Part shown: piece by piece, positions 26,081 to 35,114 of the stretch
Position numbering within the stretch: position 1 is the stretch's first letter
How the letters are laid out: every line of letters starts with the position of its first letter
NCBI RefSeq assembly: GCF_020193655.1
Contig: NZ_JADYVE010000003.1
Span: 124,001-188,000 of the forward strand
Origin: Ensifer sp. IC3342
Lineage (GTDB): Bacteria > Pseudomonadota > Alphaproteobacteria > Rhizobiales > Rhizobiaceae
Length of the DNA stretch: 64,000 nt
Reading direction: 5' to 3'
Notes under the pieces: model-generated
Seen by the model: only the letters and a program-made list of their open reading frames with translations
What the model was told of the DNA's origin: nothing
Database searches by the model: none
Translations under genes and position numbers: made by a program

Positions 26081-26992
26081 ATGGAAAGACCGCAATTGCC
26101 GCAGGGACTGCCTGCTGACATCGAAGACAAGAAAGCCGAGGCAAAGGCCTGGTTCGAAAGCCTGCGCAACACGATCTGCGCGGCCTTCGAGGCGCTTGAG
26201 GACGATTTGGCCGGTCCGCTCTCCGACCAACCTCCAGGCCGCTTCGTCGGCAAGGACTGGCTGCGCGAGGAGGGGGCCGGCGGTGGCGGCCGGATGTCGA
26301 TGATGGAAGGTCGCGTCTTCGAAAAGGTCGGCGTCCATACATCCACCGTGCATGGCGAGTTTTCGCCTGAGTTTCGCGGCCAGATTCCTGGTGCGAGCGA
26401 AGATCCGCGTTTCTGGGCGTCCGGCATTTCGCTGATCGCCCATCCGGTCAACCCCAACGTCCCCGCCGTGCATATGAACACCCGCATGGTCGTGACGACC
26501 AGTCACTGGTTCGGCGGCGGCGCCGATCTCACGCCGGTTCTCGATCGCCGACGCGTTATGACCGATCCGGATACGATGCTCTTCCATCGGGCGATGGAGA
26601 TCACCTGCAACCGACACGCGGTCGCCGATCACGCAAAGTTCAAGGCATGGTGCGACGAGTATTTCTTCCTGAAACACAGGAACGAACCGCGCGGCACCGG
26701 TGGCATCTTCTACGACTGGCTGCACTCACCCGATGAACTGGGCGGCTGGCAGGCCGATTTCGCCTTTACCCGCGACGTCGGCAAAGCCTTCTCTCTTGTC
26801 TATCCGAAGATTGTTCGGGCGAATTTCAACACCTCGTGGACGGAAGAGGATCGTGACGAGCAGTTGGTCCGTCGCGGACGTTACGTCGAATTCAACCTGC
26901 TCTACGATCGCGGCACGATATTCGGCCTCAAGACCGGCGGAAACGTCGAATCTATCCTCTCCTCCCTGCCCCCGGTTGTGCGCTGGCCTTGA
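26081..26992 (+). CDS. hemF: Oxygen-dependent coproporphyrinogen III oxidase
   Basis: 303 aa, the family's normal size. Converts coproporphyrinogen III to protoporphyrinogen IX using oxygen, in heme synthesis. Signatures: [57 protein letters not shown], and [16 protein letters not shown]. Start at 26081 (MERPQLPQG), with GGAAG about a dozen bases upstream. Followed by a partial RIME and the BON-domain gene. Confidence 0.97.
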   Translation: MERPQLPQGLPADIEDKKAEAKAWFESLRNTICAAFEALEDDLAGPLSDQPPGRFVGKDWLREEGAGGGGRMSMMEGRVFEKVGVHTSTVHGEFSPEFRGQIPGASEDPRFWASGISLIAHPVNPNVPAVHMNTRMVVTTSHWFGGGADLTPVLDRRRVMTDPDTMLFHRAMEITCNRHAVADHAKFKAWCDEYFFLKHRNEPRGTGGIFYDWLHSPDELGGWQADFAFTRDVGKAFSLVYPKIVRANFNTSWTEEDRDEQLVRRGRYVEFNLLYDRGTIFGLKTGGNVESILSSLPPVVRWP

Positions 26993-27011
26993 GGCCAAGC
27001 GGGCGTCGCCA

Positions 27012-27066
27012 GAGCGCCGCGCGTCCAATCGGACGCGCAAAGGTCGCTGTCGCACATTGAATTGCT
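27012..27066 (-). repeat. Partial RIME element (minus orientation)
   Basis: GCGCGTCC (27019-27026), AATC, GGACGCGC (27031-27038), then the conserved A-AGGTCGCTGT and CATTGAATTG stretch, the reverse of the RIME second half. It lies 20 bases after hemF, where the hairpin could also stabilise or end the transcript. Confidence 0.65.
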
Positions 27067-27143
27067 ATAGCGTCGAGCGAGACCGCCTGAACAAATTCCC
27101 GCGACCGGCGTTCTTTCCGCGAGAGGGAGAGGAGGACCCGCGC

Positions 27144-27422
27144 ATGATTTTCAAGAAACGGACGTTCTTCGGCGACGCGCCGGAGAGACAACCGGCCGAG
27201 CACCCCGCTGAACTCGAACGCCGCGTTGCGCACTATCTTGCGGTCTCGCCTGGGCTCGACGCGATCGACGTCACGGTCACGTGTAGGGGCAACACGGCCG
27301 TGCTCGGTGGAACGGTGGCGACCAGCGAGGAAGCCGCGCGCGCGGAGGAAGCGGCAGCGGCGGTCGAGGGCGTTGCTGAAGTAATCAACCAGATCGAGAT
27401 TTCGAAAAGTGGCACTGGCTGA
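27144..27422 (+). CDS. Small BON-domain protein
   Basis: 92 aa. Start at 27144 with GAGAGGAGGA upstream. Residues 25-90 form one BON domain (VTVTCRGNTAVLGGTVATSEEAARAEEAAAAVEGVAEVINQIEI), an alpha/beta fold linked to phospholipid or envelope binding. There is no signal peptide (MIFKKRTFFGD), so it is probably cytoplasmic or loosely attached. Convergent with the MCE operon's lipoprotein, which may be chance. Confidence 0.8.
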   Translation: MIFKKRTFFGDAPERQPAEHPAELERRVAHYLAVSPGLDAIDVTVTCRGNTAVLGGTVATSEEAARAEEAAAAVEGVAEVINQIEISKSGTG

Positions 27423-27476
27423 GCGCCGCACCAACGGAGCTTAGCTTTTGAGCGGCGAGGAGCCGAAATTCGAAGC

Positions 27477-28091
27477 TCAGATCGAGCTGAGGGTCCAGCC
27501 GACGATCTCCTCGGCGACCTGGGCAAAAGCCGCGTCGAGGGCGGCGACGAAGGCGGAGCTGTTCGCGCCTCGCGCAGGCGCAGCCGCACGGAAGGCCCTC
27601 TGCGTCCGGACAGTGCCGTCTCGATCGTTGAGGAGCTTGGCGTAGATCTCGACAACCGCCGTGTCGGGCCCTTCCGTGGAGATTTCGAAGGAACGGATTT
27701 CCGTGATGAGCTGGTAGTCTATCGCGAGGCCCTGCCCCGGCTTGCCGACGCCCCCCACCTTCCCGGTGTTGTCGAAGGTCTGGACGAGCTTGTCCTGCAC
27801 CATCCTCGGGAGCCGGTCGCCCCATTGCGCCCTGGCGAGATATTGAAGCTCCGATCTGGACAGCCGGATCACGATCCGATCGTTGTTGATGGTCTGGAGC
27901 GCTGTCGGCTCGGGCACGAGGATCTGTCTGTTGGTCGATGCCTGCCCTTTGATAACGGGCGCGGTTGCCAGACTGAATGTATCGTTGACGGCGGCGCGCG
28001 TGCCGCAACCCGCGAGCGCGATGGCTAATGAGAAGATTACGGCAGACCGGGTCGCCCTCCCCCTACGCACTACAAGCCCCCGAAAATCCAT
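27477..28091 (-). CDS. ABC-type transport auxiliary lipoprotein (PqiC-like) of the MCE system
   Basis: 204 aa. The start at 28091 (MDFRGLVVRR) gives a lipoprotein signal ending LAIALAGC. The body has the ABC_trans_aux pattern, including LVPEPTALQTINNDRIVIR, a segment after QWGDRLPRMVQDKLVQTF, and DYQLITEIRSFEI. Family members sit at the outer membrane and work with MCE proteins in lipid or solvent transport. Last gene of the four-gene operon; 82 bases follow the MCE stop. Confidence 0.85.
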   Translation of the reverse strand: MDFRGLVVRRGRATRSAVIFSLAIALAGCGTRAAVNDTFSLATAPVIKGQASTNRQILVPEPTALQTINNDRIVIRLSRSELQYLARAQWGDRLPRMVQDKLVQTFDNTGKVGGVGKPGQGLAIDYQLITEIRSFEISTEGPDTAVVEIYAKLLNDRDGTVRTQRAFRAAAPARGANSSAFVAALDAAFAQVAEEIVGWTLSSI

Positions 28092-28173
28092 ACCGCAAAT
28101 ATCCCCATCCACTCCGGCGCAATCCAATCTACCCGTCGGGTGCATGCCGTATGCAACACTCGATCGACGCGAA

Positions 28174-29544
28174 TCACCGCCGCGTGCGGCCATCATACTG
28201 CTTTACCGTTTCGCCCCCGAAAAGCAGCCTCTGTGGATTTCTATCGAAGTTTGAAATCGTGCTCTCCAGGCCCTGCACCGTACGGCGCGTCTCGGTGACC
28301 AGCGCCTCTACGTCGCGCAATCCCGAATTCGAGAAGCGCTTCAGGTTCTCAGCGATCGGACCGATTTGCGCATTGAGGTTGTCAGCCATCCGGCGGAACG
28401 CCTCGAGCGTCGAACGCGCCTGGGCCGAAAGCGACGGTGCGTTGGCGTCACCCAGGAAGCCATCGATTTTCACCAAAATGCCGTCGACCCGGTTCGAGGC
28501 TGCGTTCAGCTTGTTCGACATCTGGGTGAAATCGGAAATCGTCTGATCGATATCCTCCTGCCGTGCGGAAATCTTCGCCGCGAAATCCGATATCCGCGCG
28601 ACGGTCTGGCGGGCATCGGCGCTCGCGGCCGCGATGTCGTTGACGACGAGTTCGACCTTCTGAGTATCGACCGACGCGACCAGCGTATCGACGCGTTTCA
28701 GCGTCTGCTGGGCGTTCCTGCCGACCTCTTGATAGGTTTCCACGGTGCGCCGGAAGGCGGCGATCGTCTCGGAAACGCCGCCAGAGGCGTTCTTGAGGTC
28801 GTTGCTCACCTGCTCGACATTGCTGACGATGCGGTCGATTTTCTTCGGGTCCACCGATTTGATCAACGCGTCGGCGCCCGCTAGCGTCGTGTCGAGCTTC
28901 TTGGATGCGGCGCTGACCGTTGTCGAGAGTTCCCCGACACTCTTCAGGAAATCGTCGATCGCACCGGAATTGTCGGCAAGCGCCTTGGAGAAGCGCTCGG
29001 CATTGCCGATCGTCGTGGTGAGCGGACCGCGTACGTCCGTGACGAAGCCCTGTATGTCGCCAATGGCGCCGTTCGCGCGGTCGAGGATCGCGTCCGCGGT
29101 TGCCAAGAGGCTGGTAACGCTCGATTGATCGGCGAGGATGCGCGCCTGCGTTCCGTTTTCAAGGGCGGTTTTCAGGATGTTCTCGTCGCCTTTGTTGCCG
29201 CCACTGAGTTCGATATAGGCAGCACCGGTCAATCCCTGCACCTCGAGCGTTGCTCTGGTGGATTTCAGCACGGGTGCGTCGGCGGAAACCTCGGTGATGG
29301 CGAGCGAAAACCGCGGATCGTTCGCGTCAATTGCGAGGTTGCGGACAGTGCCTACGTTGATGCCGTTGAAACGCACCGGCGAGCCGACCGAAAGTCCATT
29401 GGCCGAGCCCGGAATATTGACGATAAGGTCGACCATCTGGCCGCTTCGCCCATACTGCGACATCCAGTAGACGAATCCGAATGCAGCCGCGATGACGAGC
29501 ACGGTGAAGAAGCCGACAATGGCATAGTTCGCTTTGGTTTCCAT
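28174..29544 (-). CDS. MCE (MlaD-like) substrate-binding membrane protein
   Basis: 456 aa. Start at 29544 (METKANY). One membrane span (residues 7-27) is followed by an MCE domain (about 38-115, with GSPVRFNGINVGTVRNL and LTGAAYIELSGG), then about 330 residues of helical, Ala/Ser/Asp-rich sequence to the C-terminus. MCE proteins form hexameric channels in the periplasm that carry phospholipids between membranes. The long helical tail suggests a needle or barrel as in longer MCE proteins, not the short E. coli MlaD type. Confidence 0.9.
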   Translation of the reverse strand: METKANYAIVGFFTVLVIAAAFGFVYWMSQYGRSGQMVDLIVNIPGSANGLSVGSPVRFNGINVGTVRNLAIDANDPRFSLAITEVSADAPVLKSTRATLEVQGLTGAAYIELSGGNKGDENILKTALENGTQARILADQSSVTSLLATADAILDRANGAIGDIQGFVTDVRGPLTTTIGNAERFSKALADNSGAIDDFLKSVGELSTTVSAASKKLDTTLAGADALIKSVDPKKIDRIVSNVEQVSNDLKNASGGVSETIAAFRRTVETYQEVGRNAQQTLKRVDTLVASVDTQKVELVVNDIAAASADARQTVARISDFAAKISARQEDIDQTISDFTQMSNKLNAASNRVDGILVKIDGFLGDANAPSLSAQARSTLEAFRRMADNLNAQIGPIAENLKRFSNSGLRDVEALVTETRRTVQGLESTISNFDRNPQRLLFGGETVKQYDGRTRR

Positions 29545-29637
29545 GGCTCCGACCACCTTCGCAACTTCAAGCCGCTCATTCACACTGCTTCGACAAGCGG
29601 GCTTGCCCGAAGCTTGTCACCACGCGCCGCTTGAGCA

Positions 29638-30450
29638 TCAGTCGTGCTCGCGAACGATCGACCTTGCCCGTTTGCCCCGGAAATAGGATTTCACCCATGG
29701 CTCTTCACAGGCGAGCATATCCTCGATCGTGCCGGACACCAGAACGCGTTTCTTTCCGAGAACCGCAATCCGGTCACAGACCGAAAACAGGCTGTCCAGA
29801 TCGTGAGTCACCATATACACGGTCAATCCAAGCGTGTCGCGCAACTTGGCGATCAACTCGTCGAACTCCGCAGCACCGATGGGGTCGAGACCCGAGGTCG
29901 GCTCGTCGAGAAAGACGAGATCCGGATCGAGCGCGAGCGCCCGAGCGAGTGCGGCGCGCTTGATCATACCCCCAGACAGCTCCGACGGATACTTATCTGC
30001 GGCCTCCGGTGCGAGGCCCACCAATTCGACCTTGAGCCGCGCAAGCTCGTCCATCAGGTCCTGCGGCAGATCGAGATATTCGCGCATCGGCACCTGGATA
30101 TTCTCCCTGACCGTCAAGGCGGAGAAGAGCGCGCCGTGCTGGAAAAGAACGCCGAGCCGCATGTCGAGTGCCATGCGATCGGCCTCGCTCACCTTGTCGT
30201 ATTCGGCTCCAAGGATCTCGATCGTGCCGGAACGCTTCGGCAAGAGTCTCAGCACTGTGCGCATCAGCACGGACTTGCCGGTACCGGACGCGCCGACGAA
30301 GCCCAGAATCTCGCCGCGCAGCACTTCGAGATTGAGCTTGTCGAGAACGATGTTGTCGCCGAAACCGACGGTAAGGTCGCGAACGGAAAGCACGGCTTCG
30401 CGCCGTTCCGCCGCGTTGTCAGGTTGTTTTTCCATGACTGCCTGAACCAT
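29638..30450 (-). CDS. MlaF-like ATPase of the MCE lipid transporter
   Basis: 270 aa. Walker A GASGTGKS (53-60), Q-loop region LFQHGALFSALTV typical of MlaF/Mkl proteins, signature LSGGM with KRAALARALA, Walker B LVFLDEPTSGLDP, and switch histidine THDLDS. It powers lipid movement through the permease and MCE partners encoded on either side. The start at 30450 lies 13 bases after the permease stop. Confidence 0.95.
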   Translation of the reverse strand: MVQAVMEKQPDNAAERREAVLSVRDLTVGFGDNIVLDKLNLEVLRGEILGFVGASGTGKSVLMRTVLRLLPKRSGTIEILGAEYDKVSEADRMALDMRLGVLFQHGALFSALTVRENIQVPMREYLDLPQDLMDELARLKVELVGLAPEAADKYPSELSGGMIKRAALARALALDPDLVFLDEPTSGLDPIGAAEFDELIAKLRDTLGLTVYMVTHDLDSLFSVCDRIAVLGKKRVLVSGTIEDMLACEEPWVKSYFRGKRARSIVREHD

Positions 30451-30462
30451 GTTCCGTCCGCC

Positions 30463-31617
30463 TCAGAAGTCGATTGCCGCATAGAACATGGCGAACAATC
30501 CGTCGATAAGGATCACGACGAAGATCGATTTGACGACCGACGACGTCACGCGACGTCCGAGTGACTCGGCGCTGCCGCCGACCTTCAGCCCCTCGACGGC
30601 GGCAACGACGCCGATGATCAGCGCCATGAACGGCGCTTTGATCATGCCTGCCGCCACCGACGAGAAGTCGACTGCTTCCTGCAGCCTCGAGAGGAATGTC
30701 GCAAACGTGATTCCCGAATAGCCCCAGGCAACGAGGGCCGCACCAGTCAGCGCCGCGAAGTTCGCGATAATCGTCAGCAGCGGCAGCGCGATCGTCAGCG
30801 CCACAAGGCGCGGAAAGACCAGAACGCCGACGGGGCTCAGGCCCATGACCTTCAGCGCGTCCACCTCTTCACGCATCTTCATCGAACCGATTTCGGCGGT
30901 GATCGCACTGCCCGAGCGGCCGGCAATCATGATTGCGGTCAGGAGCACGCCGATTTCGCGCAACTGCAGAATGCCGACAAGGTCGACGACGAAGATCTCG
31001 GCGCCGAAGGACCTCAGCTGGAAAGCTCCCTGCTGCGCGATGATGGCGCCGATCAGAAACGACATAAGCGTGATGATCGGCACCGCCATGACGCCCATGC
31101 GGTCGATCTGATGCACGATCGCGGCCGGTTTAACGCCGGCGTGGCGCCCAAGCTTCAACTGGGCGCCGCGCACGGCCGAGCCGAGAATGAACATCGCGGC
31201 GACCGTGTCGGTCCATATAGACACGGTTACCTCGCCGATCGGCGCAAACAGCCGCTGGAAAAGCGGAGCCCTCGTAGTGTCGTGCTCCGGCGGGCGCAAC
31301 TTTTCCGGAAGTGCCTGCACGAGTTCGACATAACGCTGGCCGCCACTCGCAAAATGCACTTCCGCACCCGCCTCGCCGCCAATCCCGTTCATGAAGCGGC
31401 GGATGATCCACGCGCCCGCCGTATCCATCGCCGTGACGCCGGAAAAGTCGAACTCATGTCGTCCCCCCGAGGGGCGACCAAGCTTCTTCAGCTTCGCGGC
31501 CATAGCCTCGGCTGTCTCATGTCGCCAGTTGCCGCTGAAGACATAGCGCCGGCCTTGTACGCCGGCGCTCTCCTCGAGCGTTACATCTGCAGCGATCTGG
31601 GATTGGGAATGCGTCAC
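30463..31617 (-). CDS. MlaE-family permease with N-terminal STAS-like domain
   Basis: 384 aa. Residues 12-105 resemble a STAS domain (DFSGVTAMDTAGAWIIRRF); residues 130-384 are the MlaE permease, with REIGVLLTAIMIAGRSGSAITAEIGSM and a conserved EEVDALKVMG loop. In E. coli the STAS partner is the separate protein MlaB; here it is fused. First gene of the operon permease-ATPase-MCE-lipoprotein. Its leader carries a RIME element at 31654-31740. Confidence 0.9.
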   Translation of the reverse strand: MTHSQSQIAADVTLEESAGVQGRRYVFSGNWRHETAEAMAAKLKKLGRPSGGRHEFDFSGVTAMDTAGAWIIRRFMNGIGGEAGAEVHFASGGQRYVELVQALPEKLRPPEHDTTRAPLFQRLFAPIGEVTVSIWTDTVAAMFILGSAVRGAQLKLGRHAGVKPAAIVHQIDRMGVMAVPIITLMSFLIGAIIAQQGAFQLRSFGAEIFVVDLVGILQLREIGVLLTAIMIAGRSGSAITAEIGSMKMREEVDALKVMGLSPVGVLVFPRLVALTIALPLLTIIANFAALTGAALVAWGYSGITFATFLSRLQEAVDFSSVAAGMIKAPFMALIIGVVAAVEGLKVGGSAESLGRRVTSSVVKSIFVVILIDGLFAMFYAAIDF

Positions 31618-31653
31618 GTGATCTTGGTCTTCCCGGTTGGCCCTTGCATAATT

Positions 31654-31740
31654 CCTTAAACCAGATTCGATTTAAGGACCAAATCGTGCAGAAATTCAAA
31701 GCCGTAATGCGCGCTTTGTGCGACTGAAAAGCTACACTGC
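31654..31740 (+). repeat. Degenerate RIME element
   Basis: The first palindrome CCTTAAA...TTTAAGG (31654-31677) is followed by AAATCGTGCAGAAATTCAAA and a decayed second palindrome. It is the closest match in the window to the copy at 13233-13325 and sits between divergent genes. Confidence 0.65.
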
Positions 31741-31822
31741 CCAAAAGAGTTCCCAAAAAACGTAGAACGTCATAGCGGGTGATGGCGGAGATGTCGCCCA
31801 TCAACCCGGCGGAGAAGATCCA

Positions 31823-32806
31823 ATGCCACTTTCGCTTACTGCAACGGTCCAACATTTTCCGATCGCCGGCGCCTTCACGATTTCCCGCGGCTCGAAGACG
31901 ACGGCAAGCGTCGTCACCTGCCAGATCAGCGAGGGCAACGTGACCGGTTGGGGAGAATGCGTGCCTTATGCCCGCTATGGTGAATCGCTGGAAACGGTCC
32001 TGGCTGCCATCGAGGCCGTGCGTTCGTCGATCGAAGCGGGGTTGACGCGCTCTGATCTCCAGAAGGCGATGTCACCTGGCGCCGCTCGGAATGCGGTCGA
32101 CTGCGCTCTTTGGGACCTGGAGGCGAAACAAGACGGCAAGCGCGTCCATGAACTCGCCGGCATTGCCACTCCCGGCCCTCTGACGACCGCCTACACCCTC
32201 TCCCTCGGCGAACCGGAGGAGATGATGAAGCAGGCACAAAAGTTTTCCCATCGCGCGCTGTTGAAGGTGAAGGTCGGCACAGCCGACGATACAGCGCGCA
32301 TTCGCGCCGTGCGTCAGGGGGCGCCGGAAAGCAAGATCATCCTCGACGCGAACGAAGGCTGGACGGAGGACAATCTTGCCGCTCATTTCGCGACTTGCGC
32401 CGAAAACGGCATCTCTCTCATCGAGCAGCCATTGCCGGCAGGCCGGGATCAGGCGCTCGCGTCAATCGCGCGACCGGTTCCGGTCTGCGCCGACGAAAGC
32501 GCGCACGGAACAGACGATCTCAAGGGATTGGCCGGACGCTACGATGCCGTCAACATCAAGCTCGACAAGACGGGCGGGCTGACCGAGGCGCTACGCATGC
32601 GCGCCGCCGCCGAGGCGCTGGGGTTCAAGATCATGGCCGGCTGCATGGTCGGCAGTTCGCTCGCTATGGCGCCGGCGATGCTCGTTGCGCAAGGTGTCGA
32701 TTTCGTCGATCTCGACGGCCCGCTCCTGCTTGCCGAAGACCGCAAGCTGGGCCTGCGCTACGAAGCCTCCCTCGTTTTTCCTCCTGAGGCTAGCCTCTGG
32801 GGCTGA
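31823..32806 (+). CDS. L-Ala-D/L-Glu (dipeptide) epimerase
   Basis: 327 aa, enolase superfamily. Catalytic residues are in place: Lys148-x-Lys150 (LLKVKVG), metal ligands Asp175 (DANEGW), Glu201 (EQPLP) and Asp224 (CADES), and Lys246 (NIKLDKT). The usual role is to epimerise murein-derived dipeptides for recycling. Its 3' end overlaps the convergent MFS gene by 49 bases, an unusually long antisense overlap. Confidence 0.9.
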   Translation: MPLSLTATVQHFPIAGAFTISRGSKTTASVVTCQISEGNVTGWGECVPYARYGESLETVLAAIEAVRSSIEAGLTRSDLQKAMSPGAARNAVDCALWDLEAKQDGKRVHELAGIATPGPLTTAYTLSLGEPEEMMKQAQKFSHRALLKVKVGTADDTARIRAVRQGAPESKIILDANEGWTEDNLAAHFATCAENGISLIEQPLPAGRDQALASIARPVPVCADESAHGTDDLKGLAGRYDAVNIKLDKTGGLTEALRMRAAAEALGFKIMAGCMVGSSLAMAPAMLVAQGVDFVDLDGPLLLAEDRKLGLRYEASLVFPPEASLWG

Positions 32807-33978
32807 AGATACCAGCCGGCAAAGGCGAAACAGCAGCCCGTGAAGGCGACGGCCGACATCGAATAGAAGCCGTTGACGCCGAACCACGCGTAGAAATAGC
32901 CGGAAAGGAACGTGAAAATCGCCGTGAAGAAGCCGGTGTAGAAGAAATAGAGGCCCTGTGCCGAAGCCTCCTGCTCTTCCGCAACCCTTTCCACCAGCTT
33001 GTGCTGCATGCCCGTATGCATGATCGCATAGGTGAAGGCGTGGAAGCACTGCAGGACGAAATAGCCAGAGAAGCCAAGATCCATCGGGAAGATCAGCCAG
33101 CGCACGACGGCAAGTCCGCAGCCGGAGAAGATCATTGTCCATACGCTGAAGCGCCGGATGATGGCCCTGGCGAAAACGAACATCAGCACCTCGGCTGCCA
33201 CGCCGGCGCTCCAGAGCGCTCCGATCTGCGTGCCGCTGTAGCCGATATGCTGCCAATAGATGGCCGAGAAGGCGAAGAGCATGGCATGGCTGCTGTTGAC
33301 CAGCGTGACGCCGATCAGCAGCAACTGGAGGTCTGGCTGGCGCAGCGATTTCGGCGGCGGCTCGGTCAGCGCCGTGATCGGCGAAGGGCGGCGCGGCCGG
33401 CCGACGCGCGGGGCCGCCAGGGCCATAAGGACCATCAGCCCGAAGCCCCCGGCCATCGCCGGCAACACTATGGGGCCGCCAAATCTGCCGATCATCCAGC
33501 CACCCAGCATGGTCGCACCGATAAAGGCGACCGATCCCCAGACGCGCATATGAGCATAGTCGAAGCCCCAGCGCCTCACGCCGGAAAGCGCGATCGCCTC
33601 GACGATCGGCACATAGGGCGAATAGACCGCCGATTGCAGCGCGTAAATGACGAGCACCGGCCAGAAGCTCTGCGCGTAAAAAAGGATGAAGGCCGTCGCG
33701 AGGGACAGGACGGCCGACCAGATCAGCACGATCACCCGCTCGCCAATCCGATCCGCAAGCAGACCTGCGAGTGGCGCGGTAATGACGCGAATGAACATCG
33801 GAACGGCGAGGACGACGCCGATTTCGAAGTCGGTCATGGACAGGGTGCTGAGCCAGACCGGAAAATACGGCATGGCGAAGCCGTTGACGATCAACGGCGC
33901 ACAAAAGAGCAGCGCTATGCGGAGCGCGAAACGACGCGGCGGAGGCCCCACGTTCGAGGGCGCGGATGAGGGAATCAT
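32758..33978 (-). CDS. MFS transporter, phenylpropionate/nucleoside-permease-like
   Basis: 406 aa, twelve predicted spans. The first segments (LRIALLFCAPLIVNGFAMPYFPVWL) and the HAFTYAIMHTGMQHKL segment resemble the MFS_1-like group that includes HcaT. Start MIPSSAPS at 33978. Overlaps the 3' end of the epimerase gene tail to tail, so it could carry a related metabolite, but this is guesswork. Confidence 0.75.
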   Translation of the reverse strand: MIPSSAPSNVGPPPRRFALRIALLFCAPLIVNGFAMPYFPVWLSTLSMTDFEIGVVLAVPMFIRVITAPLAGLLADRIGERVIVLIWSAVLSLATAFILFYAQSFWPVLVIYALQSAVYSPYVPIVEAIALSGVRRWGFDYAHMRVWGSVAFIGATMLGGWMIGRFGGPIVLPAMAGGFGLMVLMALAAPRVGRPRRPSPITALTEPPPKSLRQPDLQLLLIGVTLVNSSHAMLFAFSAIYWQHIGYSGTQIGALWSAGVAAEVLMFVFARAIIRRFSVWTMIFSGCGLAVVRWLIFPMDLGFSGYFVLQCFHAFTYAIMHTGMQHKLVERVAEEQEASAQGLYFFYTGFFTAIFTFLSGYFYAWFGVNGFYSMSAVAFTGCCFAFAGWYLQPQRLASGGKTREAS

Positions 33979-34092
33979 GGAGTGACCTGATGGCTGTAGG
34001 CCATCCTCTAGCACAACCGCGCCGCAGCTCACCATAAGCTAGTTTTCGCCACAGGCGCGTCGCGAAAAACAGCCGGGGAAATGCGAACCAGG

Positions 34093-34938
34093 TTAGGCCG
34101 CCTGCGGTGCGAGGACGCGTGCCAGCATCTTTTCGGCCTCGTCCGAGCTTTCCACCTCAATCATGCCGCCGCGCATCCGGTGCCAGGTGATAAGCTCCAT
34201 CCTGCCGTCGTGATGCTCGGCGATCGCCGTGCAGCTTTCGACCCAGTCGCCGGTGTTGATGTAGCGGACATCGCCGATGTCCTCGATCACCGCGTGATGA
34301 ATGTGGCCGCAGATGACGCCCTGCGCGTCGTGGCGACGCGCCTCCTCGGCGACGACCTTCTGGAACTCGCCGATGAAATTCACGGCGTGTTTGACCTGCA
34401 GCTTTGCCCAGGACGAGAACGACCAATAGGGCATGCCGAGACGGCGGCGGATCGCCGCCAGCCCGATATTGATGGCGATCGCCGTGTCATAGGCCCAGTC
34501 GCCAAGATAGGCGAGCACACGCGCATTGCGCACCACCACGTCGAATTCGTCGCCATGCAGGACGAGATAGTTGCGTCCGTCCGCGGCTTTGTGCATGTGG
34601 CGCTGGGCCACCTCTATGCCGCCGAAATGCACGCCCGGGAAATCCCGCATGAACTCATCGTGGTTGCCGGGAATGTAGATGATGCGGGAGCCTTTGCGGG
34701 CCTTGCGCAACAGCTTCTGGACCACGTCGTTGCAGGGTTGCGGCCAATACCAGCTGCGCTTCAGGCGCCAGCCGTCGACGATATCGCCGACGAGGATGAT
34801 GGTCTCGGCCTCGTGATGGCGCAGGAAGTCGAGCAGGTAATCGGTCTTCGCCGCCTTTGAGCCCAGATGGACGTCGGAGATGAAGAGCGTCCGCAGTTTC
34901 CGAACCGAGTTCTGTTGGGATACCGATGCCGCGGTCAT
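34093..34938 (-). CDS. LpxH-like metallophosphoesterase (UDP-2,3-diacylglucosamine diphosphatase family)
   Basis: 281 aa. Calcineurin-type motifs: SDVHLG, GDIVDGW, PGNHDEFM, VLHGDEFDV and CGHIHHA, all metal-binding positions present. LpxH hydrolyses UDP-diacylglucosamine in lipid A synthesis; this rhizobial form is longer than E. coli LpxH, so the substrate may differ. Start at 34938 (MTAASVSQQ) follows GAGG; a TTG 39 bases upstream is the alternative. Divergent from the malic enzyme gene. Confidence 0.8.
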   Translation of the reverse strand: MTAASVSQQNSVRKLRTLFISDVHLGSKAAKTDYLLDFLRHHEAETIILVGDIVDGWRLKRSWYWPQPCNDVVQKLLRKARKGSRIIYIPGNHDEFMRDFPGVHFGGIEVAQRHMHKAADGRNYLVLHGDEFDVVVRNARVLAYLGDWAYDTAIAINIGLAAIRRRLGMPYWSFSSWAKLQVKHAVNFIGEFQKVVAEEARRHDAQGVICGHIHHAVIEDIGDVRYINTGDWVESCTAIAEHHDGRMELITWHRMRGGMIEVESSDEAEKMLARVLAPQAA

Positions 34939-35114
34939 GCCAGCCTCGTCTTGGTTGAGCCTCTTGATGCCCGTCAAAACCAGACTCGTGTTTCAGGAAG
35001 ATGACACGGCGTGTGCATGCGACAATCCGGGTGCCGGAAAAGAACCGCGGCGAAACTGTACGCCGCCCGCAATTCATGCCAAAAGGCCCCGATCAAGAAC
35101 AAGGAATGCAAGGC

